Source: an uncultured Methylophilaceae bacterium
GTDB taxonomy: Bacteria > Pseudomonadota > Gammaproteobacteria > Burkholderiales > Methylophilaceae
Assembly (NCBI GenBank): GCA_903834185.1
Contig: CAILHX010000008.1
Coordinates: forward strand, 32,160-96,159
DNA: 64,000 bases
Direction: 5' to 3'
Every line of letters starts with the position of its first letter. Position 1 is the stretch's first letter. The notes beneath the pieces are model-generated. The model had not been told where the DNA came from. It saw only the letters and a program-made list of their open reading frames with translations, and did no database searches. The position numbers were made by a program, and so were the translations under genes. Positions 47,490 through 56,400 of this stretch are shown here, one piece after another.

Positions 47490-49784
47490 GTGATCGCACA
47501 AGAACTGGAAGTCTCATTACACATCGCCTTCATGGAGGCAAGACAGCAGCGCCACGAGCTGATTACGGTGGAGCATTTGCTATTGGCGATGCTGGACAAC
47601 CCGACAGCTTCACAAGTGATACGCGCATGTGGCGGCGATATCGAGACCTTAAGACGCGAATTGACGGATTATATTTCCGAACACACGCACACCATGTCCG
47701 GCACTCAGGAAGTCGATACACAACCAACGCTGGGCTTTCAGCGCGTGATACAACGCGCCATCCTCCATGTACAGTCATCCGGAAAAAAAGAAGTATCCGG
47801 CGCGAATGTGCTGGTCGCGATCTACGGCGAAAAGGATTCGCACGCGGTATTTTTCCTGCATCAACAAGGCATTACCCGCCTTGATGTCGTTAATTATATT
47901 TCGCACGGCATTTCAAAAGTGACCGAGAATGCCGGCACTGCCAAGCGTACACCGCAAGGTGAGACAGAGGCGGAACAGGATCAAGCTGCAGCCAATGCGC
48001 TGGATAGCTTCACTCTAAACCTGAATGCTCAGGTTGCCGCGGGCAAGATAGATCCGTTGATAGGTCGTGAGTCCGAATTGGAGCGCGTCATTCAAACCTT
48101 ATGCCGCCGCCGCAAGAACAATCCGTTACTGGTAGGGGAAGCCGGTGTCGGCAAAACTGCCATCGCCGAAGGTTTGGCAAGACGTATCGTTGAGGGCGAC
48201 GTGCCTGAAATATTGTCCGCCGCCACCATATACTCGCTGGATATGGGCGCATTGCTGGCTGGCACAAAATACCGGGGTGACTTTGAACAACGACTCAAAG
48301 CCGTGCTGAAGAAGCTGCAGGAAAATCCTCATGCGATCTTGTTCATAGATGAAATTCATACACTGATCGGCGCTGGTGCGGCGAGCGGAGGCACTCTTGA
48401 TGCGTCCAATCTGCTCAAGCCAGCACTTTCCAACGGTCAGCTTAAATGCATAGGCGCAACCACCTATCAGGAATACCGCGGGATTTTTGAGAAAGATCAC
48501 GCACTGTCCAGACGTTTCCAGAAAGTGGATGTCGTTGAGCCGTCCATAGATGAAACGGTGGAGATACTCAAAGGTCTGAAATCCCGTTTTGAAGTACACC
48601 ATGGGGTTAAATACACCTCTGCGGCACTTTCTACGGCTGCGGAGTTGTCCGCCAAATACATCAATGACCGTCACTTGCCGGACAAGGCCATAGACGTGAT
48701 AGACGAGGCTGGTGCTGCACAGCGCATCCTGCCCAAGTCACGCCAGAAAAAAGTGATCGGCAACAAGGAGATCGAGGGGATTATCGCCAAGATCGCACGC
48801 ATCCCGTCCAAAAACATCTCCAGTGATGACCGTAGCGCACTGAAAACCCTGGATAGGGATCTGAAAGCGGTAGTATTCGGGCAGGATGAAGCCATAGACA
48901 TGCTGGCTGCAGCCATGAAAATGGCACGTAGCGGTTTGGGAAACACACAAAAGCCGATAGGGGCGTTCCTGTTCTCCGGGCCGACTGGAGTCGGGAAAAC
49001 CGAAGTGGCTCGGCAACTGGCTTACACTTTGGGCATAGAGCTGGTGCGTTTCGATATGTCCGAATACATGGAACGACATGCGGTAAGCCGTCTGATAGGT
49101 GCACCTCCCGGTTATGTCGGTTTCGAACAGGGCGGCCTGCTGACGGAAGCCATCACCAAGCAGCCGTATTCTGTACTGCTACTGGACGAAATCGAAAAAG
49201 CCCATCCGGATATTTTCAATATCCTGCTGCAAGTCATGGATCACGGCACGCTGACGGATAATAACGGGCGTAAGGCTGATTTCCGCAATGTCACCATTAT
49301 CATGACCACCAACGCCGGTGCAGAGTCGCTGTCGAAGACCAGTATGGGCTTCACTTCCAGTACAGGCGCCGGCGATGAGATGGCGGAGATCAAGCGCATG
49401 TTCACGCCGGAATTCCGCAACCGTCTGGATGCCATGGTGTCCTTCAAGGCGCTGGATCATGATGTCATCGTGCGCGTGGTCGATAAGTTCCTGATGCAGC
49501 TGGAAGACCAGCTACACGAGAAAAAAGTCGAGGTCAGTTTCACTTCGGCATTGAAGGAATTCCTGGCCAAGAAGGGTTTCGACCCGCAAATGGGCGCTCG
49601 TCCAATGGCGCGGTTGATACAAGACACCATACGCAAGGCTTTGGCTGATGAACTGCTGTTCGGACGTCTCGCTTACGGCGGTCACGTCACTGTGGACATG
49701 GAGGCGGAGGATAGGGTGGTGTTACGTTTTGACGAGAACGCTCAGGATACCGAAGCCCCTTCCGTTGCCGATGCTGCAGCGTGA
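47490..49784 (+). CDS. clpA: ATP-dependent Clp protease ATP-binding subunit ClpA
   Basis: Unfoldase of the ClpAP protease. The 764-aa protein has an N-terminal repeat domain (MIAQELEVSLHIAFMEARQQRH), AAA-1 with GEAGVGKTAIAEG, AAA-2 with GPTGVGKTEVARQ, and the C-terminal D2 small domain. The start is GTG 47490 (AAGGTAGG upstream). Its TGA overlaps the GTG start of the next gene. Confidence 0.98.
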   Translation: MIAQELEVSLHIAFMEARQQRHELITVEHLLLAMLDNPTASQVIRACGGDIETLRRELTDYISEHTHTMSGTQEVDTQPTLGFQRVIQRAILHVQSSGKKEVSGANVLVAIYGEKDSHAVFFLHQQGITRLDVVNYISHGISKVTENAGTAKRTPQGETEAEQDQAAANALDSFTLNLNAQVAAGKIDPLIGRESELERVIQTLCRRRKNNPLLVGEAGVGKTAIAEGLARRIVEGDVPEILSAATIYSLDMGALLAGTKYRGDFEQRLKAVLKKLQENPHAILFIDEIHTLIGAGAASGGTLDASNLLKPALSNGQLKCIGATTYQEYRGIFEKDHALSRRFQKVDVVEPSIDETVEILKGLKSRFEVHHGVKYTSAALSTAAELSAKYINDRHLPDKAIDVIDEAGAAQRILPKSRQKKVIGNKEIEGIIAKIARIPSKNISSDDRSALKTLDRDLKAVVFGQDEAIDMLAAAMKMARSGLGNTQKPIGAFLFSGPTGVGKTEVARQLAYTLGIELVRFDMSEYMERHAVSRLIGAPPGYVGFEQGGLLTEAITKQPYSVLLLDEIEKAHPDIFNILLQVMDHGTLTDNNGRKADFRNVTIIMTTNAGAESLSKTSMGFTSSTGAGDEMAEIKRMFTPEFRNRLDAMVSFKALDHDVIVRVVDKFLMQLEDQLHEKKVEVSFTSALKEFLAKKGFDPQMGARPMARLIQDTIRKALADELLFGRLAYGGHVTVDMEAEDRVVLRFDENAQDTEAPSVADAAA

Positions 49785-50341
49785 GGCCTCGCTGTTTCTG
49801 GGCTAGTTCCGAGCCGAACACGTCCTATCACGATACCGAATGGGGCGTGCCGTTACACGATGAGTATGCGCTGTTCGAATTTTTGATACTGGAAGGTGCG
49901 CAAGCGGGGCTGTCCTGGGTCACCATACTCAAAAAGCGTGCGCACTACAGGCAGGTTTTCGATCAGTTCGACGCGCAAAAAGTCGCCTTGTACGATGAAA
50001 GCAAAATTGCGCAGCTATTGAACGACCCTGGCATCATCCGTAATCGCCTTAAAATCGCCGCCGCTATCAACAACGCACGGCTTTTTCTTGCCGTGCAGCA
50101 ACAATTCGGCAGCTTTGACCGATATCTGTGGCGCTTCGTGGATGGCCACCCCATCATCAATCACTGGCATGAGCGCAGCGAGATTCCCTCGCGTATCTCG
50201 ATTTCCGACGCGCTCTCCAAAGACTTGGCAAAACGCGGCTTCAAGTTTGTCGGCAGCACCATTTGTTATGCCATGATGCAAGCGGTGGGCATGGTCAACG
50301 ACCATACCGTGGATTGTTTCCGTCATGCCGAATGCATGTAA
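49781..50341 (+). CDS. tag: DNA-3-methyladenine glycosylase I
   Basis: Excises 3-methyladenine from alkylated DNA. The 186-aa protein has the zinc ligands of TAG enzymes (Cys5 and His17 at the N-terminus, His and Cys in [10 protein letters not shown] at the end), YHDTEWGVP, and FEFLILEGAQAGLSW with the catalytic Glu. It starts at GTG 49781 within the clpA stop and overlaps the next gene by 17 nt. Confidence 0.95.
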   Translation: MRPRCFWASSEPNTSYHDTEWGVPLHDEYALFEFLILEGAQAGLSWVTILKKRAHYRQVFDQFDAQKVALYDESKIAQLLNDPGIIRNRLKIAAAINNARLFLAVQQQFGSFDRYLWRFVDGHPIINHWHERSEIPSRISISDALSKDLAKRGFKFVGSTICYAMMQAVGMVNDHTVDCFRHAECM

Positions 50342-50885
50342 GCTAGCACTGCTGGCACTACTGATTTTCAGCCCTGCCATATGGGGATTGCAACCGGCAC
50401 CGCAGACCGTCGCCGCAAGCGGCAACATGGAAGTTGCATTCGCACCTGAGCAGGATGTAGCCGCACTGGTGATCAAGACCATCAATATGGCGCACCGGCA
50501 GATCTTGGTACAAGCTTATTCATTCACGCATAAGGGAATCGCCCAGGCCTTGATCGCAGCACAGCAACGCGGCGTGGATGTCAGGCTGATTGCGGATGGA
50601 GCGCAGACGGATCATCTCAAAGGTGAGAAAGTTTCAACCATGGCACAATCGGGTGTGCAGGTATGGATAGATACTCAGCATCAAAACGCGCACAATAAGG
50701 TTATGGTGATAGATGTTGACACCCCGCAAGTGGCTGTCATTACCGGGAGTTATAATTTCACCTATGCAGCACAATATTACAATGCAGAAAATCTGTTGGT
50801 GATACACGGCAATAACGAGCTAGCGCAATTGTACAAAACAAACTGGCTGCGCCATCAGGCGCATGCACAAAAGCTAAGCCATTAA
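50325..50885 (+). CDS. Phospholipase D-family protein, exported, single HKD motif
   Basis: A 186-aa PLD-superfamily protein with one HxK(x4)D motif ([10 protein letters not shown]) followed by [18 protein letters not shown]. The size and single motif match the Nuc-type endonucleases that act as dimers. A hydrophobic N-terminus (about residues 5-21) is a signal peptide or anchor, so the site of action is probably the periplasm. Substrate may be nucleic acid or lipid; sequence does not decide. Its start lies 17 nt inside tag; ribH follows 10 nt after its stop. Confidence 0.85.
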   Translation: MPNACKLALLALLIFSPAIWGLQPAPQTVAASGNMEVAFAPEQDVAALVIKTINMAHRQILVQAYSFTHKGIAQALIAAQQRGVDVRLIADGAQTDHLKGEKVSTMAQSGVQVWIDTQHQNAHNKVMVIDVDTPQVAVITGSYNFTYAAQYYNAENLLVIHGNNELAQLYKTNWLRHQAHAQKLSH

Positions 50886-50895
50886 GGAGAAGAAA

Positions 50896-51345
50896 ATGAA
50901 CACTATGGAACAGGATCTATCGGGACATTCAATGCGCATAGGCATTGTGCAGTCACGCTTTAATCACGAGATTGGTGATGGCTTGTTAGCAGCATGCCTG
51001 GAGGAGCTACATCGCCTGGGAGTAGCTGATAACGACATCACTCTGGGCACAGTGCCAGGAGCATTGGAAGCCCCATTATTATTGCTAAAAATGGCAAAAA
51101 GCCGACATTACGACGCCTTGATCGTACTGGGTGCGGTGATACGCGGCGAGACTTTTCATTTTGAGATCGTCGCCAGCGAATCCGCGCGGGGAGTCGCCGA
51201 AGTGCAATTTGAGACCGGGATACCTGTTGCCAATGCAATTTTGACCACAGACAATGATGAGCAGGCAATAGCGCGCATGAAGGTGAAAGGCGCAGAAGCT
51301 GCGCAGACCGCCGTCGAGATGGCTAATCTGATTCGGCATTTATGA
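50896..51345 (+). CDS. ribH: 6,7-dimethyl-8-ribityllumazine synthase
   Basis: Penultimate enzyme of riboflavin synthesis. The 149-aa protein has [27 protein letters not shown], the [19 protein letters not shown] active-site region and [21 protein letters not shown] precedes the ATG. It overlaps nusB by 4 nt, as in many proteobacteria. No FMN riboswitch is visible upstream. Confidence 0.97.
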   Translation: MNTMEQDLSGHSMRIGIVQSRFNHEIGDGLLAACLEELHRLGVADNDITLGTVPGALEAPLLLLKMAKSRHYDALIVLGAVIRGETFHFEIVASESARGVAEVQFETGIPVANAILTTDNDEQAIARMKVKGAEAAQTAVEMANLIRHL

Positions 51346-51869
51346 CAGAACCTATGACAACATCTATAACAGAACCTGCAACTGATAAAAAGAAATCCAG
51401 TGGCAACCGTCGGTTGTCGCGCGAGTTGGCTTTAAAGGGCTTGTACCAATACTTTTTAAGTGGCAACAGTGAAAAGAATATCTACGGCCATCTTACCGAA
51501 GATCCTTTATTTCCTCGGGCCGATCAAAAATATTGTTCAGGCTTGCTACATGGCACACTCGAAAACCTGGATGGTCTGCACTTGAAGATCAGTCAATTCA
51601 TCGACCGTAAAGTGGAAGAATTAAGCCCGGTGGAACACGCCGTACTTTGTATCGCTGCTTATGAACTGGCATTTGACCCCAGCATACCGTATCGCGTTGT
51701 CATCAATGAAGGTATCGAGCTTGCCAAGCGCTATGGCGGTGTAGACGGTCATAAATATGTCAACGGTGTTCTGGATCATATGGCGGCAGATTTACGTTCT
51801 AAAGAGTTCAAGCCAAAACCGGCCATAGGTAACGCTAAGAAATCATCGGCGAAAGCGATGGCGGGTTGA
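51342..51869 (+). CDS. nusB: Transcription antitermination factor NusB
   Basis: RNA-binding factor of the rRNA antitermination complex. The 175-aa protein has [17 protein letters not shown], the central [10 protein letters not shown] and [14 protein letters not shown], with additional low-complexity tails at both ends. Coupled to ribH. Length is somewhat above the usual 140-160 because of the tails. Confidence 0.95.
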   Translation: MTEPMTTSITEPATDKKKSSGNRRLSRELALKGLYQYFLSGNSEKNIYGHLTEDPLFPRADQKYCSGLLHGTLENLDGLHLKISQFIDRKVEELSPVEHAVLCIAAYELAFDPSIPYRVVINEGIELAKRYGGVDGHKYVNGVLDHMAADLRSKEFKPKPAIGNAKKSSAKAMAG

Positions 51870-51941
51870 CGAGAATGATGCGTTGCGCCACTCTTGAGGC
51901 TAAGAATATACTAGTAATGCAGTAATGTTCAGGAAAGAAAA

Positions 51942-53567
51942 ATGTCTGACCCCAGTACAACACTAGAAAACATAGCCAAGCTTAATCAGATTGGCGTTGC
52001 TTTATCATCAGAGCGTGATAACAAGCGCTTGCTGGAAATGATTTTGCTAGGGGCGAAGGAAATCGCCAATGCCGATGGCGGCACACTATATACAGTGACC
52101 GATGACGACAAGCTCAAGTTTGAAATCATGCGCACCGACTCGCTCAATATTGCCATGGGCGGGACCACCGGCAAAGATATCCCTTTCCCTGCATTAGCGA
52201 TCTATCGTGATGACGGAACGCCGAATACCAGCATGGTAGCGGCTAACGCCGTGATTAATGATAGAACGGTGAATATCGCAGACGCTTATGAAGCGGAGGG
52301 ATTCGATTTTTCCGGCACACGCAAGTTTGACGAAAATACCGGTTACCGTTCCAAGTCTTTCCTCACCATCCCGATGAAGAACCATGAAAAGGAGATCATC
52401 GGGGTATTGCAATTGCTGAATTCCAAGGATCGCAAGACCGGTGAAGTGGTCGCATTCTCGGCGGAGGTACAGCAACTGGTGGAATCGCTGGCTTCGCAGG
52501 CAGCGGTAGCAATGACCAACCAGAATCTGATTGAAGGTTTGAAAGCATTGTTCGAGTCTTTCATCACCCTGATTGCAGATGCAATCGACGAAAAATCACC
52601 TTATACCGGCGGTCATTGTCGCCGTGTGCCGGAAATGGCGATGATGCTGGGGAATACGGCGGTCAGGGCTACAACGGGGCCGTTCAAAGATTTCACCATG
52701 TCGGAGAAGGAACTTTATGAGTTGCGCATCGCCGCATGGTTGCATGACTGCGGCAAAGTCACCACTCCGGAATATGTGGTGGATAAAGCGACCAAACTAT
52801 CAACCATCTTTGATCGCATCGAACTGATAGACACCCGCTTCGAATTATTGAAGAATCAGGCCGAAGTCGAGATGCTGCGCCAACAGGTGGAAGTGCTGAA
52901 AAAAGGCCACCCTGACCGCATCAAATCCATGGATGTGCAATTGCGCGCGCACAAAGAACAATTGGATAACGACCGTGAATTCATACGCAACGCCAATATC
53001 GGCGGAGAGTTCATGACCCCGGAGCATCAGGAACGGGTGAAGCAGATCGCCAATTACAAATACAGGAATGAGGATGGTGAGCTGGCCCCATTCCTGAGTG
53101 AGAACGAGGTATACAACCTCAATATTGCGCGCGGCACGCTGACCAATGAAGAACGTCAGGTCATCAATAACCACATTGTGGTGACCATCAATATGCTGGA
53201 ATCTCTACCGTACCCCAAAGCCTTGCGCAAGGTCCCGGAATACGCCGGGGGTCACCATGAACGCATGGACGGGAAGGGCTATCCTCGTGGTTTGACACGT
53301 GAGCAGATGTCCATTCCCGCACGTATCATGGGGATTGCTGACATTTTCGAAGCCCTCACCGCACGCGACCGTCCCTACAAAAAGGCAAAAACATTGTCGG
53401 AATCCTTGTTTATTCTGGGCAAGATGAAGCTCGATAATCACGTCGACCCGGATCTGTTCGATCTTTTTATACGGGAAAAAGTTTACCTGGAATACGCTAA
53501 TCAGTTCCTGGAGCCTGATCAGATTGATGAGGTGGATGAATCCAAGATCCCGGGTTACACACCTTAA
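51942..53567 (+). CDS. GAF-HD-GYP protein, probable c-di-GMP phosphodiesterase
   Basis: A 541-aa cytosolic signalling protein. An N-terminal GAF domain spans about residues 25-190. The HD-GYP domain follows, with intact LHDCGKV (His268-Asp269), GGHHERMDGKGYPRG (HHE 438-440, GYP 446-448) and IADIFEALTARDRPYKK. Between the HD helix and the GYP part is an insertion of about 125 residues (280-405) that includes a charged, likely coiled-coil stretch. Unlike the two paralogues at 38-40 kb it keeps all metal ligands, so phosphodiesterase activity is expected. The GAF ligand is unknown. Confidence 0.9.
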   Translation: MSDPSTTLENIAKLNQIGVALSSERDNKRLLEMILLGAKEIANADGGTLYTVTDDDKLKFEIMRTDSLNIAMGGTTGKDIPFPALAIYRDDGTPNTSMVAANAVINDRTVNIADAYEAEGFDFSGTRKFDENTGYRSKSFLTIPMKNHEKEIIGVLQLLNSKDRKTGEVVAFSAEVQQLVESLASQAAVAMTNQNLIEGLKALFESFITLIADAIDEKSPYTGGHCRRVPEMAMMLGNTAVRATTGPFKDFTMSEKELYELRIAAWLHDCGKVTTPEYVVDKATKLSTIFDRIELIDTRFELLKNQAEVEMLRQQVEVLKKGHPDRIKSMDVQLRAHKEQLDNDREFIRNANIGGEFMTPEHQERVKQIANYKYRNEDGELAPFLSENEVYNLNIARGTLTNEERQVINNHIVVTINMLESLPYPKALRKVPEYAGGHHERMDGKGYPRGLTREQMSIPARIMGIADIFEALTARDRPYKKAKTLSESLFILGKMKLDNHVDPDLFDLFIREKVYLEYANQFLEPDQIDEVDESKIPGYTP

Positions 53568-53658
53568 AACTGGCGGCACTCTTATGATGGATAGCGACGG
53601 TCATGACGGTGGAAGTTTGGTATCATGCTTTTTCACGTGACTGAAACGACATAAAGCG

Positions 53659-54501
53659 ATGAATAAATTATATCGATTCCTGTTTTTAACCGCCGCCCTG
53701 ACTGTGCTGGGATTTTCACAATTAACAGCTGCGGATAACAACAATCCCCAGGACAATGTCACCTCTACTGCCGGTTTACAACCGGATGCATTAGGCATAG
53801 ACGGGCAACCGATACGCAAGAAAAAAGTACCTCCACCACCGCCACCGCAAAAAACCAAATACGACAAATTGCCTCTGGCAAAACTACTGGCCAAAGCAGA
53901 AAACGGCGATTTGACTGCGGAATTTGAGCTGGGTTCGCGCTTCAACTATGGCCGGAGTGTGCCCAAGGATACTGCGCAGGCGCTACATTGGTTACGTAAA
54001 GCAGCCAAAGCGGGCGACGCCAACGCGGCCAGGCTGCTGGCAGTAAAATTCTATAACGGCTTCGATGTGGAGCCCGATTATGCCGAAGCGATCAAGTGGG
54101 CGGAAAAGCTGGCAGAGACTCACGATGTCTCCGCTGCATTGATGCTGGGCAGCATGTACGCGAATGGCGAAGGCAACACCAAGCGCGACCTGCCCCGCTC
54201 TTACATGTGGTATGCCATAGGTGCCGGTAATGAACCGGTTGATGAAGATGATCCTTCGATTACCGATGAAGAGCTGAACAACAATGCCCTGATCTCAACC
54301 GCTCAGGACGAACGTGACAAGATGGCTGGCTTGATCAGTGCAAGAGAAGAAAGAATCGCGCAAAGCAAAGCCAGCGACTGGTGGATGAAACACGCGGTGC
54401 CTGAAAGAAAAAAAGACAAACAGATGACAAGCATGGATACCCCGGATGGCAAGAAGATGGAAGCAGCACCAGCAACTGCATCCGCGACCGTCTCACACTA
54501 A
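53659..54501 (+). CDS. Exported Sel1-like repeat protein
   Basis: A 280-aa protein with an N-terminal signal peptide (residues 1-25, ending TAAD) and a Lys-Pro-rich linker (KKKVPPPPPPQK). Three Sel1-type repeats follow (about 75-190): ENGDLTAEFELGSRFNYG, AGDANAARLLAVKFYNG, and HDVSAALMLGSMYANGEG. The tail is charged and low in complexity. Such proteins mediate periplasmic protein contacts; no specific role can be assigned. It converges on lpxH with a perfect palindrome in between. Confidence 0.82.
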   Translation: MNKLYRFLFLTAALTVLGFSQLTAADNNNPQDNVTSTAGLQPDALGIDGQPIRKKKVPPPPPPQKTKYDKLPLAKLLAKAENGDLTAEFELGSRFNYGRSVPKDTAQALHWLRKAAKAGDANAARLLAVKFYNGFDVEPDYAEAIKWAEKLAETHDVSAALMLGSMYANGEGNTKRDLPRSYMWYAIGAGNEPVDEDDPSITDEELNNNALISTAQDERDKMAGLISAREERIAQSKASDWWMKHAVPERKKDKQMTSMDTPDGKKMEAAPATASATVSH

Positions 54502-54505
54502 TTTT

Positions 54506-54523
54506 GAATTAATGCATTAATTC
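54506..54523. repeat. Perfect 18-bp AT-rich palindrome at convergent gene ends
   Basis: GAATTAATGCATTAATTC reads the same on both strands. It lies 4 nt after the Sel1-protein stop and covers the lpxH stop codon. It has no T run, so it is not an ordinary terminator; it may be a protein-binding site or chance. Confidence 0.5.
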
Positions 54524-55239
54524 CAGACCAGCATCCGGCATTCCTCATTGTCAATGCGGAGATAGCTTCCACTGTCATACCAGTCGCCGAGCACGATCCG
54601 TTCGCACGCATGCCCTTCGATATTCATTGCATGCCTACCCATACGATGCGTGTGTCCATGTATCAGTAAAGAAGGATATTGATACTGCCGTAACATTCCG
54701 GCAACAGCTTCGGCATTCACATCCATGATGGCTTCGCTCTTGTATGACTTCTCCTGCTCACTACGATTACGATAACCTGCGATCTGACTTTTGCGTTCAG
54801 TGAGTGGTTGTGCCAGAAAAGCCTGCTGCCACAGAGGGTCATGCACCTGTTTGCGAAATGCTTGATAATCCACATCGTCCGTACACAACAGATCACCATG
54901 GGTAAGTAGCGTTGTCCGCCCATGCAGATCCAATAGCATAGGGTCCGGCAGCAAGGTGGCATGACAGGCATGCGCGAACTTCTCCCCCAATAGCAAATCA
55001 CGATTGCCATGCATGAGATAGATTTTTACTTCCGACAGTGCCCGCAGCGCATTGACTACTTGCTGATGATGCTCATCATCCAGATCGTCATCACCGGCCC
55101 AATATTCGAATAAATCACCAAGAATGTACAAAGACTGTGCGGCGCGCGCCTGATGCTGTAAAAATGTCAGAAACAACCGCGTGATATGCGGTCGTGTCTG
55201 ACATAGATGTAAATCAGAAATGAATAAACTGTGGGTCAA
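54517..55239 (-). CDS. lpxH: UDP-2,3-diacylglucosamine diphosphatase
   Basis: Fourth step of lipid A synthesis, at the inner-membrane face. Starting at TTG 55239 gives 240 aa, the normal LpxH size, beginning [14 protein letters not shown]. Calcineurin-like metal motifs are [36 protein letters not shown] and IHGHTHR. The frame is open back to 55368, but that part is antisense-free overlap with ppiB in another frame and is not LpxH-like. The TTG overlaps the ppiB stop (TTGA). Confidence 0.94.
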   Translation of the reverse strand: MTHSLFISDLHLCQTRPHITRLFLTFLQHQARAAQSLYILGDLFEYWAGDDDLDDEHHQQVVNALRALSEVKIYLMHGNRDLLLGEKFAHACHATLLPDPMLLDLHGRTTLLTHGDLLCTDDVDYQAFRKQVHDPLWQQAFLAQPLTERKSQIAGYRNRSEQEKSYKSEAIMDVNAEAVAGMLRQYQYPSLLIHGHTHRMGRHAMNIEGHACERIVLGDWYDSGSYLRIDNEECRMLVWN

Positions 55240-55727
55240 ACAACTTCCGCCGAAATGATCACTACGTCTTCCACGGGGACATCCTGATGGCCACCTTTGC
55301 TGCCGGTCTCCACCGCTTTGATCTTGTCCACGACATCCTTGCCTTCTACCACCCGACCGAATACGCAATAACCCCAGCCTTGCCCGCTTGGTGCCGTATG
55401 ATTTAGAAAGTCATTATCTGCCACGTTGATAAAAAACTGGCTGGAAGCAGAATGCGGACTGGAAGTGCGGGCCATGGCGACCGTATAGGCATCATTGGTC
55501 AATCCATTTTCCGCCTCGTTCTGTATCGGCTCATTGCTCGGCTTTTGTTTCAACCCCGGCTCCATGCCGCCGCCCTGAATCATAAAATCATCGATCACGC
55601 GGTGAAAGATCACGCCATTATAGAAGCCGCTTTCGACGTATTCGAGAAAGTTTGCCACTGTCAGAGGTGCTTTCTCAGCATCCAGTTCGAGCACGATGTC
55701 ACCAAAATTAGTTTGAAGTTTTACCAC
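55236..55727 (-). CDS. ppiB: Cyclophilin-type peptidyl-prolyl isomerase, cytosolic
   Basis: Cytosolic proline isomerase. I choose GTG 55727 (AAGGA 7 nt upstream), giving 163 aa, close to the E. coli PpiB length. Motifs: [29 protein letters not shown] and [15 protein letters not shown]. The open frame up to 55748 would add seven residues. Its start lies 20 nt inside the end of ppiA, and its stop overlaps lpxH. Confidence 0.94.
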   Translation of the reverse strand: MVKLQTNFGDIVLELDAEKAPLTVANFLEYVESGFYNGVIFHRVIDDFMIQGGGMEPGLKQKPSNEPIQNEAENGLTNDAYTVAMARTSSPHSASSQFFINVADNDFLNHTAPSGQGWGYCVFGRVVEGKDVVDKIKAVETGSKGGHQDVPVEDVVIISAEVV

Positions 55728-56400
55728 TGGTATTTCCTTTTTTAGCAAGTTTAGAAGAAGTCATTTTCATTGTTACGCTTTTTTTATTTTTAATTTTCTG
55801 CGCAATCTGAAGCGGCGGTGATTCTGCCTCTATTGGATGTTCCAGCAAGTACGCGGCATGAATAACCGGCAAATCCACGGGTACATTTTGCAGTTTTCCC
55901 GTGTCCCTCGTCGGACTATTGCCTATTTTCACCAGCACGTCGAAACCTCGGATTATACGACCAAAAACAGTATATCCCTCCAACCCTTGTTCGTGCCTGA
56001 CGTAGTTCAAAATATGATTATCCGCAAGATTGACAAAGAAACGCGATGTCGCCGAATCCGCAGAGTGACCGTGTACCATGGCTACGGTGCCGCGCTCGTT
56101 ACGCAAACCATTGGTGGATTCACTCACGACAGGAGTAAAAGTGGACTTGCGCTCCAAGGTTTCTGTTAACTCACCCCCTTGCGCCACAAAATCGGGGATG
56201 GCACGTTCAAATACTGTACCGTTATAAAAGCCGATATTTACGTATTGCAAAAAATTTTCGACGGTACGGGGGGCTTTGTCCGGATACAACTCCACCACAA
56301 AATTGCCAAGACTCGTCTGAAACTCCACCTCGGGATTGTCTGCCATTGCGGTCAGACTGATAGCGAGAAGCGAACTGACCAAGCCTCGCAGCAGCAGCAT
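55708..56400 (-). CDS. ppiA: Cyclophilin-type peptidyl-prolyl isomerase, exported, with basic C-terminal tail
   Basis: Periplasmic cyclophilin of 230 aa. A signal peptide ([20 protein letters not shown]) is followed by the cyclophilin domain (about 22-185; FNGT-type loop, [14 protein letters not shown]). The FHRVI...QGG core motif is altered to [13 protein letters not shown], so the catalytic Arg region differs from PpiB. A Lys-rich tail of about 30 residues ([12 protein letters not shown] onward) is unusual for PpiA. ATG 56400 overlaps the stop of the L,D-transpeptidase. Confidence 0.85.
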   Translation of the reverse strand: MLLLRGLVSSLLAISLTAMADNPEVEFQTSLGNFVVELYPDKAPRTVENFLQYVNIGFYNGTVFERAIPDFVAQGGELTETLERKSTFTPVVSESTNGLRNERGTVAMVHGHSADSATSRFFVNLADNHILNYVRHEQGLEGYTVFGRIIRGFDVLVKIGNSPTRDTGKLQNVPVDLPVIHAAYLLEHPIEAESPPLQIAQKIKNKKSVTMKMTSSKLAKKGNTSGKTSN

